Positions 46,986-50,667 of a stretch of DNA of 50,667 nt are shown here, piece by piece. Both the position numbers and the translations under genes were made by a program. This DNA is from a virus: positions 1-50,667 of the IMG/VR virus record IMGVR_UViG_3300021961_011345. One strand, 5' to 3'. Positions within the stretch are counted from its first letter, which is position 1. The number at the start of each line of letters is the position of its first letter. The notes below the pieces were generated by a model. That model searched no databases. It saw only the letters and a list, made by a program, of their open reading frames with translations, and had not been told where the DNA came from.

Positions 46986-47498
46986 GATTGATTTTAAATT
47001 TCTTTTATAACCTCCAGATGAGTCCATTCCATAACCAATTAACCATTCATTATCGCACTCAAACGCATGTCTGAAGGTATAAACATGACTATAGGGGTCC
47101 AAAGGATTCCATTCATTTTTAGCTCGTTTCACTAAAGTAACTAAGTTAATTGTCTTAGCCCCTTTTAGATGAAAATACTTAGCTAAAAATTTCATTGTTT
47201 CTCCTGAATCAAAAATATCATCTACTAGATAAACATGTTTACCTTGAACTGATGTTTCAACATCTTTAGTTAGTTGAATACTACCTCGTTCTTTACCTGA
47301 GTAGGATTTAACTCTAATAAAATCACACTCAACATCAATTTCCATGTTGCGAACTAGATCAGAATAGAACATAAATGCTCCATTTAGTACTCCAACCATT
47401 ACTACCGGGGTAGCATCGTTTTTATGTTCTCTGGAGATTTGTTGAGCGATAATTTTGGTTTTAATGTCTATATCTTTAGACGAATATAACTCTATCAT
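46974..47498 (-). CDS. hpt: Hypoxanthine phosphoribosyltransferase
   Basis: 174 residues. VGVLNGAFMFYSDLVRNM, DFIRVKSYSG and the PRPP motif HVYLVDDIFDSGETMKFL (about 89-106), followed by the base-contact end with WLIGYGMDSSGGYKR. Adds PRPP to hypoxanthine or guanine. In a phage with deazaguanine synthesis a purine salvage enzyme could help keep GTP available for FolE. Start overlaps the upstream small gene as ATGA. Confidence 0.93.
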   Translation of the reverse strand: MIELYSSKDIDIKTKIIAQQISREHKNDATPVVMVGVLNGAFMFYSDLVRNMEIDVECDFIRVKSYSGKERGSIQLTKDVETSVQGKHVYLVDDIFDSGETMKFLAKYFHLKGAKTINLVTLVKRAKNEWNPLDPYSHVYTFRHAFECDNEWLIGYGMDSSGGYKRNLKSIFAL

Positions 47499-47632
47499 TT
47501 TTTATTACATTTTTTACAAATCCAAACAAAGTGAGGAATACCGAAGTTATTCCTCTCTACTTTGACACCTGTTTTGAATGTCATAGGACCTAAACAGTCA
47601 TGACAAACTACTTTTTCACTCGCGTGTGCCAT
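47495..47632 (-). CDS. Small zinc-ribbon protein (45 aa)
   Basis: ATG at 47632, TGA at 47495. VVCHDCLGPMTFKTGV...FVWICKKC carries CxxC and CxxC in 45 residues, a minimal zinc ribbon. Overlaps the 60-residue gene by 17 bases and the hpt start by 4. Function unknown. Confidence 0.55.
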   Translation of the reverse strand: MAHASEKVVCHDCLGPMTFKTGVKVERNNFGIPHFVWICKKCNKK

Positions 47633-47798
47633 AACGAAATTCAAAGGTTTCGTTTTCTTTTTCTACTTTAATCCCATTTAAATCAATATAACTTAATTTA
47701 TATCCATAAGGAGAAATAGCAGAAATAACACCAGCTATCTCAAGTACTTTAAGAGCCCATAACTGGTGTAGGTTTTGAAGGTAATAATGTGGAATCAT
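47616..47798 (-). CDS. Small hypothetical protein (60 aa)
   Basis: YLQNLHQLWALKVLEIAGVISAISPYGYKLSYIDLNGIKVEKENETFEF. A short helix-strand protein without recognised family. ATGA coupling with the 59-residue gene upstream. Confidence 0.5.
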   Translation of the reverse strand: MIPHYYLQNLHQLWALKVLEIAGVISAISPYGYKLSYIDLNGIKVEKENETFEFRYGTRE

Positions 47799-47974
47799 TT
47801 TAATTGTTTTACTTCGTAAATATTTCCTGATGTAGTATTGGCTTGAAATAGCTCGGCTAATTTTAAAGCAGCGTCTGCTGATTCAAACTCCATAGGAATA
47901 CCCTCACTATCATTTACAATGATAATACGAGGGGTTCCTTGGATTTGTGTATGTTTAAGAATGATGTAAGCCAT
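47795..47974 (-). CDS. Small hypothetical protein (59 aa)
   Basis: ATG at 47974 overlaps the queE stop by one base; TGA at 47795 overlaps the next ATG. Strand-helix-strand peptide (AYIILKHTQIQGTPRIIIVNDSEG; ADAALKLAELFQANTTSGNIYEV). No family recognised. Confidence 0.5.
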   Translation of the reverse strand: MAYIILKHTQIQGTPRIIIVNDSEGIPMEFESADAALKLAELFQANTTSGNIYEVKQLK

Positions 47975-48756
47975 TATACTTCACGTTTTGTATCAAAGGC
48001 AATGATGTGTTCACGGCCTGTGAAGTTATAATAATTTTGAGTACACCAATCAATTACCATAGGGTAAACTCGAATTAGTTCTTCACGATTATCACCTGGG
48101 GGCATGATCCAAATTTTGTCTTTAGGTACTTCTAGTTCATCCATAAATGCTCTAATTTCGTTCCATGTTTCAGGCATTTCAACTGGGTTGACAACTACCT
48201 TCATATGGTAATCAGAGTGGTAAACCATTGATTGTTTAATTGACTCTTTATTTAATCTAAGGCGATTATGAGTATCAATGAATTTTTGGTCTACAATACT
48301 CCCAAGAGGTGTAGTAGCCCCAAGTACAGGCACGCTGTTGCTAAATTTAGGGCTGAAAGATATAAGCCCAATAGGATAATCTGTTTCGAGGAAAGCAGAC
48401 CCTTCTGTTTCGATTGTGATGATGATTTGCCTTTCATTTGCAAAATGTGTTAATTCATTTACAATAGCAGGATGCATAGTTGGAGAACCTCCAGTTAACA
48501 TCATTTCCTTAATTTCAGGATTAGCGTCGTAAATATTAATAATATCCTGGAAAGTATATTTACCTTTCTCAGGGTGAATACTTGTATACCAAGAGTCACA
48601 CCAACCACCTTCACCAAAGTAGCAGCGGTGGGTACAACCTGTAGTACGAACTGCAACAGTAGGACGACCAGCACGGCTACCTTCTGATTGTACACAAGTG
48701 TATAATTCTACAATAGGTAGAATTTTATTATAATCTTCAATTCTTTTTAATGCCAT
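47974..48756 (-). CDS. queE: 7-carboxy-7-deazaguanine synthase QueE with unusual radical-SAM spacing
   Basis: 260 residues. IVELYTCVQSEGSRAGRPTVAVRTTGC begins the QueE pattern; cluster cysteines are Cys41, Cys45 and Cys53, so the motif is CX3CX7C instead of CX3CX2C. LTGGSPTMHP, IETEGSAF and ISFSPKFSN follow as in QueE. It converts 6-carboxytetrahydropterin to 7-carboxy-7-deazaguanine using SAM. Coupled to queD (two-base gap). Confidence 0.9.
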   Translation of the reverse strand: MALKRIEDYNKILPIVELYTCVQSEGSRAGRPTVAVRTTGCTHRCYFGEGGWCDSWYTSIHPEKGKYTFQDIINIYDANPEIKEMMLTGGSPTMHPAIVNELTHFANERQIIITIETEGSAFLETDYPIGLISFSPKFSNSVPVLGATTPLGSIVDQKFIDTHNRLRLNKESIKQSMVYHSDYHMKVVVNPVEMPETWNEIRAFMDELEVPKDKIWIMPPGDNREELIRVYPMVIDWCTQNYYNFTGREHIIAFDTKREV

Positions 48757-48758
48757 AA

Positions 48759-49223
48759 TTATCCTTTATAAAATGCTGTGTTTTTTTCATGTTCACGGAA
48801 CTCAACCTGAACTACTCTTACACGACCATTAGTTTCTTCTTGAATAAAATCATTTAGTTTATTATAGAAGTATTCAGCAAAACGTTCTGCTCCTGTAGCT
48901 GGGATGATACGGAGTTGGATGACTCCAAATTTTTCCATTGCTTTAAATCCTTCTAATTCAGGATCATCTTCAGCAATAATTGTAGTATGGTCAAGCATAT
49001 AATCCATCCATGCTTTAGGATTCATATCATCAATGGTACCTTTAGCACGTTTCATACCTCCGAAGTCCCATACCCAGTTACGCTCATCAAGTTCACCTTC
49101 GAACCATACTTTCAAGCTTACTCCATAACCATGAAGGAATTTACAATGAGTTCCTTCAGCTTTCCATTGACGGAATACTGTTGAGTAGCCATCAAATACT
49201 TTTGTTGACCTAAAACTTCCCAT
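48759..49223 (-). CDS. queD: 6-carboxytetrahydropterin synthase QueD-like
   Basis: 154 residues from ATG 49223; the in-frame TTG at 49244 is rejected as start. Identified from the order: strand KVFDGYSTVFRQW, THCKFLHGYG with the catalytic Cys27, GFELDERNW..DFGGMKRA and MLDHTTI (Asp-His) plus the C-terminal EFREHE. Two canonical zinc histidines are replaced: the usual AAH reads DGYS and the HGH reads HGYG. Catalytic Cys, Asp/His and Glu seem present. Forms CPH4 from dihydroneopterin triphosphate. Confidence 0.85.
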   Translation of the reverse strand: MGSFRSTKVFDGYSTVFRQWKAEGTHCKFLHGYGVSLKVWFEGELDERNWVWDFGGMKRAKGTIDDMNPKAWMDYMLDHTTIIAEDDPELEGFKAMEKFGVIQLRIIPATGAERFAEYFYNKLNDFIQEETNGRVRVVQVEFREHEKNTAFYKG

Positions 49224-49224
49224 A

Positions 49225-49473
49225 TTATTGATTAAAAAATTCAATTACTTGTTGTGCTGAACGAGCTCCTGTAAAGCGAGCTTTTTCTTGTTCATTTTCT
49301 ACTAGAATAACTGTAGGAATACTTTTAATTTTGTAGATTTTAGTAGCATCAGGAGTATAGTCTACATTAAGTTTTTTAATAGGCATACCTTGTTTAGCTA
49401 ATTCATCCATTACAGGTCCAAATTGTTTACAAGGACCGCACCAATCAGCTGAAAAATACCATAATTGTTTCAT
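49225..49473 (-). CDS. Thioredoxin
   Basis: 82 residues with WYFSADWCGPCKQFGPVM (CGPC active site near 12-15) and IKSIPTVILV with the cis-Pro loop. Shorter than the usual 105 residues: the N-terminal helix is absent. Reduces disulphides; may support ribonucleotide reductase or the QueE/QueC enzymes. Two-base gap to queD. Confidence 0.93.
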   Translation of the reverse strand: MKQLWYFSADWCGPCKQFGPVMDELAKQGMPIKKLNVDYTPDATKIYKIKSIPTVILVENEQEKARFTGARSAQQVIEFFNQ

Positions 49474-49616
49474 TGTTTACGTATAAATTGATAATTAATA
49501 AAAAGAAACATAAATGCTGCGGCTGTAAACCAACGAGCACTTAATGCTTCAAAAAGTGAGCTTACGAAAAAGCTCCAATGTCCATATTTCAGAAACCAAG
49601 TTTCAAATTTTTTCAT
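49470..49616 (-). CDS. Small membrane protein (48 aa)
   Basis: ATG at 49616 overlaps the TGA of the upstream gene; TGA at 49470 overlaps the thioredoxin ATG. Aromatic, probably one or two helices (FFVSSLFEALSARWFTAAAFMFLFINYQF). No family recognised. Confidence 0.45.
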   Translation of the reverse strand: MKKFETWFLKYGHWSFFVSSLFEALSARWFTAAAFMFLFINYQFIRKQ

Positions 49617-49822
49617 ACTAATTCTTCTAATATTCCTACTATTTCACTAAAGATAAGTACTACTGCTGCTGAAGCCAAATCAAATGGAATCAAGGCGTAA
49701 CCAGTTATACGAATGCTTGATTTAATAAAACTCATTACCTTATGCCAAAATGGATTTGGAATGTGTTTTTGTGTTACTTTGACACTAGTGTCTGGATAAG
49801 TCCAGTCTGATTTATTTTTCAT
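49613..49822 (-). CDS. Membrane protein (69 aa)
   Basis: A hydrophobic stretch near residues 40-62 (ALIPFDLASAAVVLIFSEIVGI) after a basic N-terminal half. The end overlaps the small membrane gene. Overlaps the QueC gene end by 11 bases. No family recognised. Confidence 0.5.
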   Translation of the reverse strand: MKNKSDWTYPDTSVKVTQKHIPNPFWHKVMSFIKSSIRITGYALIPFDLASAAVVLIFSEIVGILEELV

Positions 49823-50667
49823 AACTTTCTAATACTTTAGTTACTTCTGCTACTACATGCTCCCAAGTTACAGGACCTGTCTCGTCAGCATATTCTACTG
49901 GGTCAGGACGACCTAATTTAATAAACGCTTCAACTCGTTCTACTGAAGAAGCTGATTTGTAGTCGCTAAACCAACCTTCATAACTCATCTCATCATTTAC
50001 TCGTACTGTATGTAATATTGGTTTGTAAGATGTATTTGTACGTGAATATACTTCATTAAAATCAAGTCCTAATTCACTACACAATACTTCTCCATCTTGT
50101 AAAATGGTGAACTTATCACCTTTAAGATAAGGTGTAAAATAACTTACATTTTCAGCACCCCAGTTACCTACTCTAAAAGCATAATCGTCTGCGTCACGGA
50201 ATTCTTGACGACAATCAGGATAAATTGCGTGATCACCTGCATGGATACCCATTGCTATATCACACATTTCACCTGTTTTATCAGCGATTGAAAGTGCAAC
50301 TGCTTGAGTAATTGAAGCAAAGATTTTGTTACGATTAGGAACAACTGTTGCTTTCATATTTTCTTCAGCATAGTGCCCTTCAGGTACTTCGTCTCCACCT
50401 GTTACAAGTGCTGAGTTAAGTAGATCAACCAAGCCATCAAGTTTGATAACTCGGTAATTAATCATTGAATAAGCATCTTTACTTTTGCCTTCTACTAATC
50501 TTTGAAAATTTAAAAAGTTTACTAAAGATTGAGCTCGTTCAAGCTCTACTCTATGTTTTTGACCATAATCAAATGAAAGTGCTGTTACTGTATCGTACTC
50601 TTTCAAGCAACGAAGCAACAATGTTGAGGAATCCATTCCTCCAGATAACGAAACTACAACGTGTTGT
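49812..50667 (-). CDS. queC: 7-cyano-7-deazaguanine synthase QueC-like, N-terminus cut by window edge
   Basis: Runs off the right edge. The frame upstream of the first ATG (50636) continues to the window end as VVVSLSGGMDSST, the PP-loop that binds ATP, so the true start is outside. Then FDYGQKHRVELERA, TVVPNRNKIF, DIAMGIHAGDHAIYPDCRQEF and VSYFTPYL follow as in QueC. In the C-terminal zinc region all four expected cysteines are absent: CGKCGTCVER is replaced by a DYKSASSVER-type sequence and the first Cys by Ser in TNTSYKP. It should make preQ0 from 7-carboxy-7-deazaguanine. Confidence 0.9.
   Translation of the reverse strand, partial: QHVVVSLSGGMDSSTLLLRCLKEYDTVTALSFDYGQKHRVELERAQSLVNFLNFQRLVEGKSKDAYSMINYRVIKLDGLVDLLNSALVTGGDEVPEGHYAEENMKATVVPNRNKIFASITQAVALSIADKTGEMCDIAMGIHAGDHAIYPDCRQEFRDADDYAFRVGNWGAENVSYFTPYLKGDKFTILQDGEVLCSELGLDFNEVYSRTNTSYKPILHTVRVNDEMSYEGWFSDYKSASSVERVEAFIKLGRPDPVEYADETGPVTWEHVVAEVTKVLESYEK

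Overview
The window reads as a piece of a large tailed phage of T4-like replicative type whose host is very probably a member of the Bacteroidetes. The phage reading rests on a replisome set (two-piece family B DNA polymerase, gp45-like sliding clamp, gp44-like and gp62-like clamp loader), thymidylate synthase, endolysins, many tiny overlapping genes and almost complete one-strand packing: all genes are on the minus strand except one small lipoprotein gene at 17245-17460. The Bacteroidetes reading rests on two secreted proteins with type IX secretion features (a gliding-motility-associated C-terminal domain at 13966-15549 and a sorting-like tail at 15587-17095), a lipoprotein signal, and promoter-like elements resembling the Bacteroidetes -33 TTTG / -7 TAnnTTTG type. 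The DNA is AT-rich throughout.

Layout, left to right (transcription runs right to left). 1-9230: a mixed region with a DUF5856-like protein, an RmlC-type epimerase, a metallophosphoesterase, a hotdog thioesterase overlapped by an HNH endonuclease, a DUF2452 protein, an amidase endolysin, a short UDP-glucose-dehydrogenase-like enzyme, a lone ABC-type membrane domain and thymidylate synthase. 9227-13367: small coupled genes of unknown function, a second metallophosphoesterase and a membrane protein with a Pro/Ala/Val-rich tail. 13381-18101: an island of exported proteins bounded by hairpin elements. 18143-23373: many tiny genes, three zinc-binding proteins and a membrane-anchored glucosaminidase. 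23391-34682: a sugar-nucleotide and glycosyltransferase island. 34689-45642: replication module, interleaved with GroEL, GroES and Hsp20. 45642-50667: nucleotide metabolism and 7-deazaguanine synthesis (MazG-like, FolE, HPRT, QueE, QueD, thioredoxin, QueC, the last cut by the window edge).

How the genes fit together. FolE, QueD, QueE and QueC are the full route from GTP to preQ0, which in phages usually feeds 7-deazaguanine modification of the phage DNA; the inserting enzyme DpdA is not in the window and would be expected elsewhere. The sugar island can make and transfer unusual deoxysugars, onto virion proteins, DNA or the host surface. Clamp, clamp loader and polymerase form one transcription unit with the chaperonin genes inside it.

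The strongest unusual signals are: (1) a DNA polymerase gene split between motif B and motif C by two small genes, one encoding an Smr domain, with a three-residue repeat (Ile-Gln-Leu) at the junctions; (2) a family of promoter-like elements with a fixed 20-base spacer, three of which carry a terminator-like hairpin inside the spacer; (3) type IX secretion cargo in a phage genome; (4) a DegT-family enzyme with His in place of the PLP lysine; (5) deazaguanine enzymes with altered metal-binding motifs. Functions are from motif recognition by eye; no database search was possible.
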